Source of the DNA: JAGVSR01 sp963742405
Lineage (GTDB): Bacteria > Pseudomonadota > Alphaproteobacteria > Rhizobiales > Hyphomicrobiaceae
Direction: 5' to 3'
NCBI GenBank assembly: GCA_963742405.1
Contig: CAVUMB010000003.1
Location: 62,001 to 126,000 of the forward strand
Length of the DNA: 64,000 bases
Under the pieces are notes generated by a model, which searched no databases, was not told where the DNA came from, and saw only the letters and a list, made by a program, of their open reading frames with translations. Numbering within the stretch: the first letter of the stretch is position 1; every line of letters starts with the position of its first letter. The position numbers and the translations under genes are program-made. Positions 1-7,749 of the stretch are shown one piece after another.

Positions 1-2
1 CG

Positions 3-1112
3 ATAGGGTTGGCCCTTGTCCTAATGATCGGGCCAGTCATGGGCGAGAACGCCGCGCATGATATCGCAAACCGGTTTGCCGGCAGCGAGCAGTCCGTAAA
101 AGGCCAGGACGCTGACCAGCGCAAGACTTACGAATCCGAGATGCTGGAGCGCGCACGCCAAGAGGCGGCAGACCGTTCGGCTGAGGAGCAGAAAACAGCG
201 GCTGACGCGGAAAAGCGCCAGCGGGCGATGGAGGTGCTGCGCGAAGCCGAGGCCAAAGCGCTTGCGGAAAAGTTGAGGACAGCTGGTGAGGCCCGCAAGG
301 CGAAGGCTGCGGACGCGGTTGTCGAAAGGCCATTCAAGCCGGCGTTGACGAATACCGACAAGTCGGTGAAATCTGACACCGCGACCGCTTCGACGCCGAT
401 TGTCGTCACGCCGCCGCCCGCCCCTCAGCCGGCCGAAGTGGCACGGGATCCTGTTCCGGTTTCCCCGCCGATTGCGGAGCCGGTTGCACCGGTGGCGATC
501 ACGCCGCAGGCCCCACCCAAGGATATTGCGAGCGAGCCGGCCAAGGTACTGCCGCCGCCGATGGCTCTTGGGCGTCCGCAACCGGTGTTACCTGTCGCTG
601 CGGCGCCGGCCGATCCGCGGGTTACGATCCTTCTGGTGATGGAGCCCGGCACCAAAGGCATTCGCCGATTCAACAAAACGGCAGACCCCGTGATCTGTGA
701 AGGCGTTCAGTGTTTTGTGTCGGATGGGCCGGGGGCACCGGCGCGCGTCATGCCGCTGCGCAAAGTACTGGGGCCAGGCAATACCTTCGGCAAGCGCGCC
801 GGCGCTTGCCGCAGCACGCTTGCCTGCGTCTTTCGCAGTGTCACCCTTGCCGGAACGGCACCCATCATCCAGCCGGTCGATCTCAAGGTCCTCGTCCATG
901 ACCGCCGGGAGCCGCGCGCGATTTCGGGCGATGCGTCATGTCGCGTTCTGGCCGGAAAATTAACGTGCAGCCGGACAGTGGTGGCGCGGGGTTATCGCGC
1001 CTGGATTGTGCCCGAGGCGATTGCCGAGACAGCTGGTGCAGCGGCGCTAGAATCGGCCGTGCTACGCGGTTTGACCCCGAGCGCTCTGCGCGAAGCGTCC
1101 GTCACGCGCTAG
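3..1112 (+). CDS. Secreted coiled-coil/Pro-rich protein of unknown function, probably 5' partial
   Basis: The frame is open to the left edge of the window. The first residues are hydrophobic (ALVLMIGPVMG), like the tail of a signal peptide, so the true start probably lies outside. A charged Ala/Glu/Lys-rich stretch (about residues 40-105) looks like a coiled coil. A Pro/Ala-rich linker follows (about 125-200), then a C-terminal domain of about 160 residues with six cysteines, at least partly paired (VICEGVQCF, GACRSTLACVF, SCRVLAGKLTCS). That layout suits an envelope protein with a stalk and a disulfide-stabilised periplasmic head. I do not recognise the family. It converges on the hydrolase gene and overlaps it by 11 bases. 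Confidence 0.7.
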   Translation: MGLALVLMIGPVMGENAAHDIANRFAGSEQSVKGQDADQRKTYESEMLERARQEAADRSAEEQKTAADAEKRQRAMEVLREAEAKALAEKLRTAGEARKAKAADAVVERPFKPALTNTDKSVKSDTATASTPIVVTPPPAPQPAEVARDPVPVSPPIAEPVAPVAITPQAPPKDIASEPAKVLPPPMALGRPQPVLPVAAAPADPRVTILLVMEPGTKGIRRFNKTADPVICEGVQCFVSDGPGAPARVMPLRKVLGPGNTFGKRAGACRSTLACVFRSVTLAGTAPIIQPVDLKVLVHDRREPRAISGDASCRVLAGKLTCSRTVVARGYRAWIVPEAIAETAGAAALESAVLRGLTPSALREASVTR

Positions 1113-1905
1113 GCTTTTCGGCGGATGCCTCTTCGATCAGTGCAAACAGACGCGCCAAGTCTTGCGGCCGCGATAGACGATGCTCGCCATCCGGGATCTC
1201 CGTGATGTGGACGTGACCGCCAGTCAGGAATGTTTGCAATTCGCGGACGTGACTTGCGGGCACGTCAGTATCCTGCAGTCCTTGCAGGATGAGAATTGGA
1301 CGGCCCGGATCAAAGGGCAGGCGCGCCAGAAGGTTGGCACGACCATCCTCGACCAACGCGCGCGTGATGGGGTACGGATCGCCATATTTCGACGGTTGAT
1401 AATAGACGCCATCCTCGATCAGAACGCGTCTGGCTTCGGCCGGCAGCCGCTTCCAGATGAGTTCTTTGGTCATGTCCCACGCCGGGGCGATAAGAACGAG
1501 TGCCGCGATGCGTCTGGCTTCGTCCGGGTTGTTCGCCAGCAGCTGTTTCAGCAACATCAGCGCGATGTGCCCTCCCATGCTGGAGCCGACGATGATTTGC
1601 GGTCCGTGGGAAATTTGGGTGAATATCGTCTCAGCCTCATGCAACCAACGGCCGATCGTTCCACTCTCGAATGGCCCGTCGGAGACCCCATGGCCTGAAT
1701 AATCGAAGCGGACACAGTCGACGCCGGTTTGGCAGGCATAGTCGGCGAGTGCGACTGCTTTTGTGCTCGTCATGTCGGATTTGAAGCCGGACAACCAAAA
1801 GAGCCCCGGTTTGACGGTCTTCGGCGCCGCGTCCCGCCGATATGCGATGCGGCGGCGGGCGTTGCCGGTGCCGACGTCGATGAATTGCGGTTCCGACCCG
1901 GTCAT
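1102..1905 (-). CDS. Alpha/beta hydrolase (ABHD10-like serine esterase/thioesterase)
   Basis: A 267-residue single-domain alpha/beta hydrolase. The nucleophile elbow is GSSMG at residues 107-111 (Ser109), the likely acid is Asp212 or Asp214 in QGLQDTDVP, and the histidine is His242 in DGEHRLS. An oxyanion-side segment FWLSGFKSDM is near residue 36. The compact fold with little lid sequence resembles bacterial relatives of ABHD10 acyl-protein thioesterases and esterases; the substrate cannot be read from sequence. There is no signal peptide, so it is probably cytosolic. It is transcribed away from the glycosyltransferase gene with about 50 bases between starts, so the two probably share a promoter region. 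Confidence 0.9.
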   Translation of the reverse strand: MTGSEPQFIDVGTGNARRRIAYRRDAAPKTVKPGLFWLSGFKSDMTSTKAVALADYACQTGVDCVRFDYSGHGVSDGPFESGTIGRWLHEAETIFTQISHGPQIIVGSSMGGHIALMLLKQLLANNPDEARRIAALVLIAPAWDMTKELIWKRLPAEARRVLIEDGVYYQPSKYGDPYPITRALVEDGRANLLARLPFDPGRPILILQGLQDTDVPASHVRELQTFLTGGHVHITEIPDGEHRLSRPQDLARLFALIEEASAEKPSA

Positions 1906-1957
1906 CCTATGAGTGCCTGCTGTTTTTGAATTTCACCATCCAACCGGAGGTCCTGCC

Positions 1958-3172
1958 TTGGCCGACAGCGCCGCGACCATACTGCAGATCATTCCCGAAC
2001 TCGACACTGGAGGCGCGGAGCTCTCCACGATCGAAATCGCGGAAGCGATCGTCATCGCCGGTGGGCGGGCACTTGTCTTGACTGAAGGCGGACGAATGCT
2101 TGACCGGCTGCGCGCCACCGGCGCAGACGTCCGGTTGTTCCCGGCAGCGACTAAGAACCCGGTGCAGCTGGCGGTGAACGCCAAAGCGATCGCGTCGATG
2201 ATCGAGGACGACGATGTCGCTCTCGTCCATGCCCGCAGCCGGGCGCCGGCGTGGAGTGGGCTGTGGGCGGCGCGGCGAACCAAGCGGCCCTTCGTGACGA
2301 CGTATCATGGCGCTTATAATGAAAAATCAACGCTGAAGCGATTCTACAACGGAGTGATGGCACGCGGCGATCTCGTGATCGCAAATTCCGGTTACACGCG
2401 CGACCTGATCAGGTCGCGATACGGCACACCCGATGGCCGGATCCGTGTCATCCATCGGGGCGTCGACATGGCTTCATTTGATCCGGAGAAAGTGTCGATG
2501 GACCGCGTGGCGCGGCTCAGAGCGGCCTGGGGTGTGGGCCCCGGCGCTCGGGTCATTTTGCATGCCGCGCGTCTCACGACGTGGAAAGGACAGCACGTGG
2601 TCGTGGAGGCTGCCCGGCTGCTGCAGGAGCAAGGCCAACTCGACGGCGTCGTGGCTTTGGCTGGGGACGCCCAGGGCCGCGATGCGTACGCAGAGGGACT
2701 GCGCACCGCCATTCGTTCGAGTGGGCTGGAGGGCCGCGTCCGCCTCGTTGGGCACGTGGACGACATGCCGGCGGCGTACCTTGTTGCCGACGCGTCGGTT
2801 GTTGCCTCCATTGAACCGGAAGCTTTCGGGAGGACGGCCGTCGAGAGCCAGGCGATGGGCTGCCCGGTGATCGCTACGAGGATCGGCGCGCCGCAGGAGA
2901 CGGTGCTGTCGCCCCCCGAGCATGGGCCGCGGTCGATGACGGGGTGGCTTGTCGCGCCGGGCGATGCTCGAGCCATGGCCGATGCGATGCTGTGGGCGTT
3001 GAGCCTGGATGCGGGTTCAAGGCGGGAAATGGCCGTGCTGGCGCGGGCGCATGCTGCGGCCTCGTTCTCCCTTCGGCAGATGCGGCTCAAGACCTTGCAG
3101 GTGTATGACGAGATGCTGGGAACGGCATTTCACGCAAATTACGTGGCCGCGCGTCCACAAATCGATGGTTAA
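1958..3172 (+). CDS. Glycosyltransferase family 4 (GT-B fold)
   Basis: Predicted to move a sugar from a nucleotide sugar to an envelope lipid or polysaccharide acceptor on the cytoplasmic side of the membrane. The N-terminal half has the glycine-rich acceptor-domain motif DTGGAE (residues 16-21). The C-terminal half has the donor-site block ending in the family E-x7-E motif (Glu288 and Glu296, in EPEAFGRTAVE). I chose the TTG at 1958 because GGAGG (1946-1950) lies 7 bases upstream; an in-frame GTG at 1913 has no ribosome site. The protein is about 404 residues, normal for the family. infC follows after a 143-base leader. Acceptor and sugar are unknown. Confidence 0.88.
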   Translation: MADSAATILQIIPELDTGGAELSTIEIAEAIVIAGGRALVLTEGGRMLDRLRATGADVRLFPAATKNPVQLAVNAKAIASMIEDDDVALVHARSRAPAWSGLWAARRTKRPFVTTYHGAYNEKSTLKRFYNGVMARGDLVIANSGYTRDLIRSRYGTPDGRIRVIHRGVDMASFDPEKVSMDRVARLRAAWGVGPGARVILHAARLTTWKGQHVVVEAARLLQEQGQLDGVVALAGDAQGRDAYAEGLRTAIRSSGLEGRVRLVGHVDDMPAAYLVADASVVASIEPEAFGRTAVESQAMGCPVIATRIGAPQETVLSPPEHGPRSMTGWLVAPGDARAMADAMLWALSLDAGSRREMAVLARAHAAASFSLRQMRLKTLQVYDEMLGTAFHANYVAARPQIDG

Positions 3173-3300
3173 GTCAGGTTGTAGGGTCCCGCCACGGCTT
3201 GACTTGGAACCCTTTTTTCCCAATTCTCCGCAATAATTGTCTGACCGGCCCACAAACCGGCCAGCAAGACCAGAATCGCCAAACGGGCATTGCAACAGCA

Positions 3301-3318
3301 AGAGGAGTTCGACCCATC
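3301..3318 (+). promoter_or_regulatory. infC ribosome-binding site with non-canonical AUC start
   Basis: AGAGGAG at 3301-3307 followed by 8 bases and then ATC at 3316. No ATG, GTG or TTG lies at a suitable distance in this frame. This arrangement decides the infC start. It fits the known autoregulation in which IF-3 discriminates against its own rare start codon. Confidence 0.7.
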
Positions 3319-3855
3319 CGCAAACCTATGCGAGCCGCGCCGACGCGCGAGCCAACCGGGCCCAAGATCAACGACCAGATCCGGGCCCGCGACGTGCGAT
3401 TGATCGACGAGACTGGACAGAACGTCGGAGTCGTCAGCAAATTTGACGCCCTGCAGCGAGCGACTGACGCGGGTCTCGACCTTGTCGAGATCTCCCCCGA
3501 TGCGGAGCCGCCGGTCTGCAAAATCCTGGACTACGGCAAATTCAAGTACCAGGAGCAGAAGAAGCAGGCTGAAGCGCGCAAAAATCAAAAGATCGTCGAG
3601 ATCAAAGAAATCAAGATGCGGCCGGGCATCGACGATCACGACTATGACGTCAAGATGCGTGCCATCCGCCGATTTTTCGAAGAAGGCGACAAAGTCAAAA
3701 TTACCTTGCGATTTCGCGGTCGTGAGATGGCCCATCAGCATCTCGGCATGGACGTTCTGAACCGGGTCAAAACCGAGACGGAATCGGTTGCCAAAGTCGA
3801 AAGTGAACCGCGCTTTGAAGGCCGGCAAATGGTAATGGTGCTGGCGCCCAAATAA
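3316..3855 (+). CDS. infC: Translation initiation factor IF-3
   Basis: IF-3 binds the 30S subunit, keeps it free of 50S and checks start-codon pairing. The protein shows the N-domain (KINDQIRARDVRLI), the linker rich in Lys and Gln, and the C-domain (EIKMRPGIDDHDYDVKMR, KITLRFRGREMAH). The best start is an ATC codon at 3316-3318: AGAGGAG (3301-3307) sits 8 bases upstream and the product is 179 residues, the usual size. The next ATG (3328) is 20 bases from the ribosome site. Rare AUU/AUC starts are known for infC and let IF-3 repress its own translation. rpmI and rplT do not follow; a terminator does. Confidence 0.95.
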   Translation: MRKPMRAAPTREPTGPKINDQIRARDVRLIDETGQNVGVVSKFDALQRATDAGLDLVEISPDAEPPVCKILDYGKFKYQEQKKQAEARKNQKIVEIKEIKMRPGIDDHDYDVKMRAIRRFFEEGDKVKITLRFRGREMAHQHLGMDVLNRVKTETESVAKVESEPRFEGRQMVMVLAPK

Positions 3856-3874
3856 AGCGCGCAACTCGTCATTG

Positions 3875-3912
3875 AAAAAAGGACGCTTTCTCATGCGAGC
3901 AAGCGTCCTTTT
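3875..3912 (+). terminator. Rho-independent terminator after infC
   Basis: Perfect 8-base stem GGACGCTT (3881-3888) and AAGCGTCC (3901-3908), extended by an A-run before and TTTT after, with a 12-base loop. It begins 19 bases after the infC stop codon. It separates infC from the creA gene. Confidence 0.85.
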
Positions 3913-4051
3913 CGTTATTCGGCTCGCTTCGCCGCGGGGCGTTGACGGAACCGTGCCCGCATCCCATGTGTTTTGTCACAGACCCGCCGCGGCGCTCCGG
4001 ACCCTCCGGGGCGCTTTCGTGTCTTGCGGCGATGTCGGGAGGATCTGCACC

Positions 4052-4570
4052 ATGTCACTTCGTTCTCTTGTCTGCGCCGCTTTGTCGGCCGCTGTCTTAC
4101 TTATATCTGTTCCGGCTCAGGCGGACGGGCCGGATCTCATTTTCAAAAAGACAACGGTGTGGAAACTGCTGGCTCCCGACGCAAAGCTGGCAACATTCGC
4201 GATCGATGACCCTGAAGTCGAGGGTGTTACGTGCTATTTTACCGCCCCGGAAAAGGGAGGCTGGGCCGGTTGGGCAGGGCTTGCGGAAGAACTGTCGAAC
4301 GTGTCGCTTTCGTGCCGTCAGGTCGGCGCCATCAAGTTCAAACGAAAACTGACACAGGGCGAAGAAGCCTTCAGCCAGCGCCGGTCCATCCTATTCAAGC
4401 GGATGCAGATCGTGCGCGGCTGTGACTTCAAGCGGAACGTACTGGTGTACCTCGTCTATACGGACAAGATCATCGAAGGCAGTCCAGAAAATTCAACGTC
4501 CAGCGTGCCGATCGCGCCATGGGGTGAAAGCTCGGCGCCGCAGAAGTGCAGCGATTGGATTTCAGAATAA
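4052..4570 (+). CDS. creA: CreA family periplasmic protein
   Basis: A 172-residue protein with a signal peptide (SLRSLVCAALSAAVLLISVPAQA) and the CreA core: KTTVWKLLAPDAKLATFAIDDPEVEGVTCYF in pieces, then SLSCRQVG and FKRMQIVRGCD. CreA is a conserved proteobacterial protein whose biochemical role is unknown; the name comes from the E. coli creABCD locus, but no creBCD is present here. ATG 4052 is chosen because GGAGG (4038-4042) lies 9 bases upstream and the signal peptide starts there. Three conserved cysteines (in VTCYF, SLSCR, RGCD) may form disulfides after export. Confidence 0.88.
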   Translation: MSLRSLVCAALSAAVLLISVPAQADGPDLIFKKTTVWKLLAPDAKLATFAIDDPEVEGVTCYFTAPEKGGWAGWAGLAEELSNVSLSCRQVGAIKFKRKLTQGEEAFSQRRSILFKRMQIVRGCDFKRNVLVYLVYTDKIIEGSPENSTSSVPIAPWGESSAPQKCSDWISE

Positions 4571-4604
4571 ATCCGGCAAACGCGCCGGTTCGCCGGCCGT
4601 TTTG

Positions 4605-6049
4605 CTATTTGGTCTCTTCGGGCGCGCGGTGATAGACGTCGTCCGTGCGGATGATGTCGTCCTCTCCGAGATAGGTTCCGATCTGGACCTCGATCAGTTC
4701 GAGCGGAACTTTGCCTGGATTTTCCAACCGATGCCACTGCGTGGCGACGATGTAAACGCTCTCGTTTTCGCGGACGAGTTTTTCTGTATCGCCGATAACC
4801 ACATTGGCTGTGCCCTGGACCACGATCCAGTGTTCGGAACGATGGTGGTGCATTTGCATTGACAGCTTGCCGCCTGGCTTCACGTGCAAAAGTTTAACCT
4901 GGAAGCGGCCGCCAATATTCAGAGTTTCGAAAAATCCCCATGGGCGATAATTGCGAAGGTGCTGTTCCTGCTCTTTGCGATTGGTCCGCTTCAACGTCGC
5001 AACGATCTTGCCGACGTCTTGAGCACAGTTTTTATTGGCGACCAGCAAGGCGTCCGGCGTATCGACGATGACGAGGTTTTTCACCCCGATGGTCGCTACG
5101 AGGCCACGTTCGGAATGCACATAGCAGCCCATCGTGTCTTCGAGGACCGTATCGCCGTTCGTATAATTTGCGTGCGCATCGTGCGGCGCGATATCCCAAA
5201 GTGACGACCAAGATCCAACATCGTTCCAACCGACATCGATCGGCAGCATCGCGGCGGCACTAGTCTTTTCCATAACCGCATAGTCAACGGAGATGTTCGG
5301 ACATTCGGCGAAACTTTCGCGGTCGAGCCGCAGGAAGCCGAGATCGTCGGCGGCGGACGAGAGTGCGCGCCGCGTCGTTGCGAGCATTTTTGTGTCGAGC
5401 CGGCTGACTTCATCGAGGAATGTTTGCGCGTGGAGGACGAAGATGCCGCTGTTCCAAAAGTAATCGCCTTCCGCGAGATAAATCGCGGCGGTCTTGGCGT
5501 CCGGTTTTTCACAGAATTTCGCGACGGTATAGGCCGGGTGCTGCGACGCTCCGATCGCTGGTCCGCGTTTGATGTACCCGTAGCCGGTATGGGGGCCATC
5601 GGTGTGATTCCGAAAAGCACGAGTTTTCCCGTTGCGGCCACGTCGGCGGCGCGCCGGACGGCCTCGACGAAACGCAGTTCGTCTTTCACCGCGTGATCCG
5701 ACGGCATCACGACAAGGATCGCATTGGGATTGTCGCGCACGGCCGCGAGTGCTGCGACCGTGATGGCCGGGGCCGTGTTGCGGGCGACGGGTTCGAGAAT
5801 GATCGCCTTTGCCGTTACGCCCGCGCGGTCAAGCTCTTCCTTGACGAGGAAGCGATGGTCGTTGTTGCACAGCAGGATGGGGGCACTAAAGCCTGCTTCA
5901 GGCGTGAGCCGGCCCAGGGTTGCACCAAGAAGAGTGTCCCCGCGCCCCTTAAAAAAATTAATGAACTGTTTGGGGTACATTGACCGTGACAGCGGCCACA
6001 GCCGCGTGCCGGACCCACCCGAAAGGATGACGGGGACGATCGGAAGCAT
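4605..6049 (-). pseudogene. manC: Mannose-1-phosphate guanylyltransferase/mannose-6-phosphate isomerase, frameshifted
   Basis: A two-domain type II enzyme (also called AlgA/XanB) that makes GDP-mannose for polysaccharides. The N-terminal part has the nucleotidyltransferase signature SGGSGTRLWPLSR. The C-terminal part has the cupin isomerase domain (PWGFFETL, MHHHRSEHWIVVQGTA). The two parts lie in different frames. Near residue 153 the expected reading APHTGYGYIKRG is reached only if the run of five G at 5591-5595 (plus strand) had six. The upstream frame continues as unlike sequence to 5096; the downstream frame is open from 5387 or earlier to 4605. It is either a real one-base deletion or a homopolymer sequencing error. 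Everything else in the gene looks intact. Confidence 0.85.
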
Positions 6050-6149
6050 ACACGCACCTCGTTGACAGTCACGGTAGGCCAGTCACTTCAGCACATCGGT
6101 CGTGCGGACCTGCAGCGCCTTATCACAGTTGGGATCACAAATGCGAAGC

Positions 6150-6181
6150 GGCGATGGTCGATGGTCGTGGAGACCATCGCC
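6150..6181. other. Alternative hairpins upstream of the manC-like gene
   Basis: GGCGATGGTC (6150-6159) can pair with GACCATCGCC (6172-6181) as a 10-base stem. An overlapping second copy, CGATGGTC (6159-6166), can pair with the same 3' arm instead. The element lies in the 230-base gap between the SDR gene and the manC-like gene, both on the minus strand. There is no T-run next to it, so it is not a clear terminator. Function unknown. Confidence 0.4.
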
Positions 6182-6279
6182 CACCGCCGTCAAGGCGACC
6201 GGATACGCGGTACAGGAAACCGGCGCTTCAGTCATTAGGGGGCAAAAACGTTTCAAAGCTGCAAACAAAACCAAAAAAA

Positions 6280-7194
6280 TTAAAAGTGCGGCGGTCGATC
6301 GTCCGCAGTGGGCGGGAGAGCCGGGTGTCCGGTATAAAGGAGCCAGCGGACGATCGGCACCGTTAATACGTGCGGGAGATAGCGCAGGGCCACGAATGCC
6401 AGTGTCGGCACAAAGCCCGGGGCAACGACGCGGCGGCCGAGGCGGTACCCGCGCATCGTCAAGCGGGCAATGCGTTGCGGCGTGGCCGATGCGAGGACGT
6501 GGCGATAGAGGGAGCCTTCAGCGTTCATGCGGGCATGAAACCTCGTTTCGACAGGTCCAGGCAGGACAGCAGTGATGCGAATGCCTAGGCCGGACGTCTC
6601 GGACGCAATTGCTTCGCTCAGCGATAGAACAAACGCCTTGCTGGCATAGTATGCGGCCTGGTTGGGCCCAGGGATCACTGCTCCTAGAGACGAAACGGTA
6701 ATGATTCCGCCGCGGCCGCGCGCGAGCATCGACGGTAGAACGGCGCGTGTGAAACGCGCGACAGCTGCAACATTGGTGGCAACAAGGGTTTCAAGTTGGA
6801 TCGGGGCCGCCTGCGAGAACGGTCCCGACATGCCGATTCCGGCGTTATTGATGAGAACATCACAATACAGACCGTGAGCCGCAAGCCATGTGCTGAGAAC
6901 ACCGGTGGATTCCGGATGCCCGATATCCAGCAGCAGGGTGTCAACGCGAACACCAGCATGCGACCGCTGCAGAGTATCGAACGCCATGTCTAGCCGCGAC
7001 TGCGTGCGGCCAATGAGGACAAGGGCATCACCACTTCGAGCGAACTCGGCAGCGAGCGCCAGGCCGATACCGCTAGACCCGCCGGTGATGACAACGGCGG
7101 GAGTCAACTCCCGTGCAGCCGCCAGCGCATCAGGGTGTGCCCTGGCCGAGCGGCCGATCCATGTCGTCGCAAGCCTTTCGAGAAGATCCATCAT
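6280..7194 (-). CDS. Short-chain dehydrogenase/reductase (SDR)
   Basis: An NAD(P)-dependent oxidoreductase of the classical SDR type. From the ATG at 7194 the dinucleotide motif TGGSSGIG is at residues 37-44, NNAG at 116-119, the catalytic Ser at 168-169, and the active-site YxxxK at Tyr182-Lys186 (YYASK). A Lys/Arg-poor C-terminal extension with aromatic residues (RYLPHVLTVPIVRWLLYTG) may lie against the membrane, as in DltE-like SDRs. Two further starts exist: GTG 7227 and ATG 7191; none has a strong ribosome site. Substrate unknown. It lies upstream of the manC-like gene on the same strand, 230 bases away. Confidence 0.87.
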   Translation of the reverse strand: MMDLLERLATTWIGRSARAHPDALAAARELTPAVVITGGSSGIGLALAAEFARSGDALVLIGRTQSRLDMAFDTLQRSHAGVRVDTLLLDIGHPESTGVLSTWLAAHGLYCDVLINNAGIGMSGPFSQAAPIQLETLVATNVAAVARFTRAVLPSMLARGRGGIITVSSLGAVIPGPNQAAYYASKAFVLSLSEAIASETSGLGIRITAVLPGPVETRFHARMNAEGSLYRHVLASATPQRIARLTMRGYRLGRRVVAPGFVPTLAFVALRYLPHVLTVPIVRWLLYTGHPALPPTADDRPPHF

Positions 7195-7239
7195 CACCGG
7201 TATTGTGCCGATGCGCCGGCAAGACACAACCCGCCAGGG

Positions 7240-7593
7240 TTACGGATTTGTACCGGTGCTGGACGACCGTGCGCGATGGGACGGCCTGCGGCGGTGCCAG
7301 GTAATAGGTCGGATATCGTCAGATTGCATCTGTGCGGCCTGCCAGAGATCGTACTGCATTTGAAGGGCTAGCCAGTAATGGGCCCCGTGGCCCAACGCCA
7401 GACCCAGCCTTTGCGCCAAGTCTGGCGTCATGCTCACGCGCTCGGTCAGGAGACGGTCAAGTTCGGAGCGCGGAAGTCCGATGTAAGCTGCGAGCTGTCC
7501 AGCCGTCATCGAGAGGCAAGGCAGAATATCAACGCGGAGAATTTCGCCCGGGTGGAGCGGCGCTGCGTCGGTTCCGTCAATGGCTTTGTACAT
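7240..7593 (-). CDS. HigA-family antitoxin (XRE helix-turn-helix), no partner toxin seen
   Basis: A 117-residue protein with the HigA signature LHPGEIL near the N-terminus, then an XRE helix-turn-helix (about residues 29-66: MTAGQLAAYIGLPRSEL, then LLTERVSMTPDLAQRLG) and YWLALQMQYDLW. HigA proteins neutralise the HigB ribonuclease and repress their own operon. HigB normally lies directly upstream, but the 157 bases upstream here hold no such gene and the next gene is hemY. The C-terminus is an unusual basic tail (HRRRPSHRARSSSTGTNP). It is probably a solitary regulator or the remains of a toxin-antitoxin pair. Confidence 0.8.
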   Translation of the reverse strand: MYKAIDGTDAAPLHPGEILRVDILPCLSMTAGQLAAYIGLPRSELDRLLTERVSMTPDLAQRLGLALGHGAHYWLALQMQYDLWQAAQMQSDDIRPITWHRRRPSHRARSSSTGTNP

Positions 7594-7749
7594 GGTGCTG
7601 TCGGGGCCGTCGCCGCGATCCTGTTAGATGGCAACCCGCAGCGTTCCCTCGTGCTGCGCATGCGCTCAACAGGTTTCATTTTGCCGGATAATTCGACCGA
7701 TTTACGGCTGACGATTTGTTCAGAAATGGCTTCTGACGTTGAAATTGGT

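Noticed and set aside
3199..3315. Longer N-terminus for IF-3 from an upstream TTG at 3199
   Set aside because: It would add 39 residues not found in IF-3, has no ribosome site, and crosses what looks like leader DNA.
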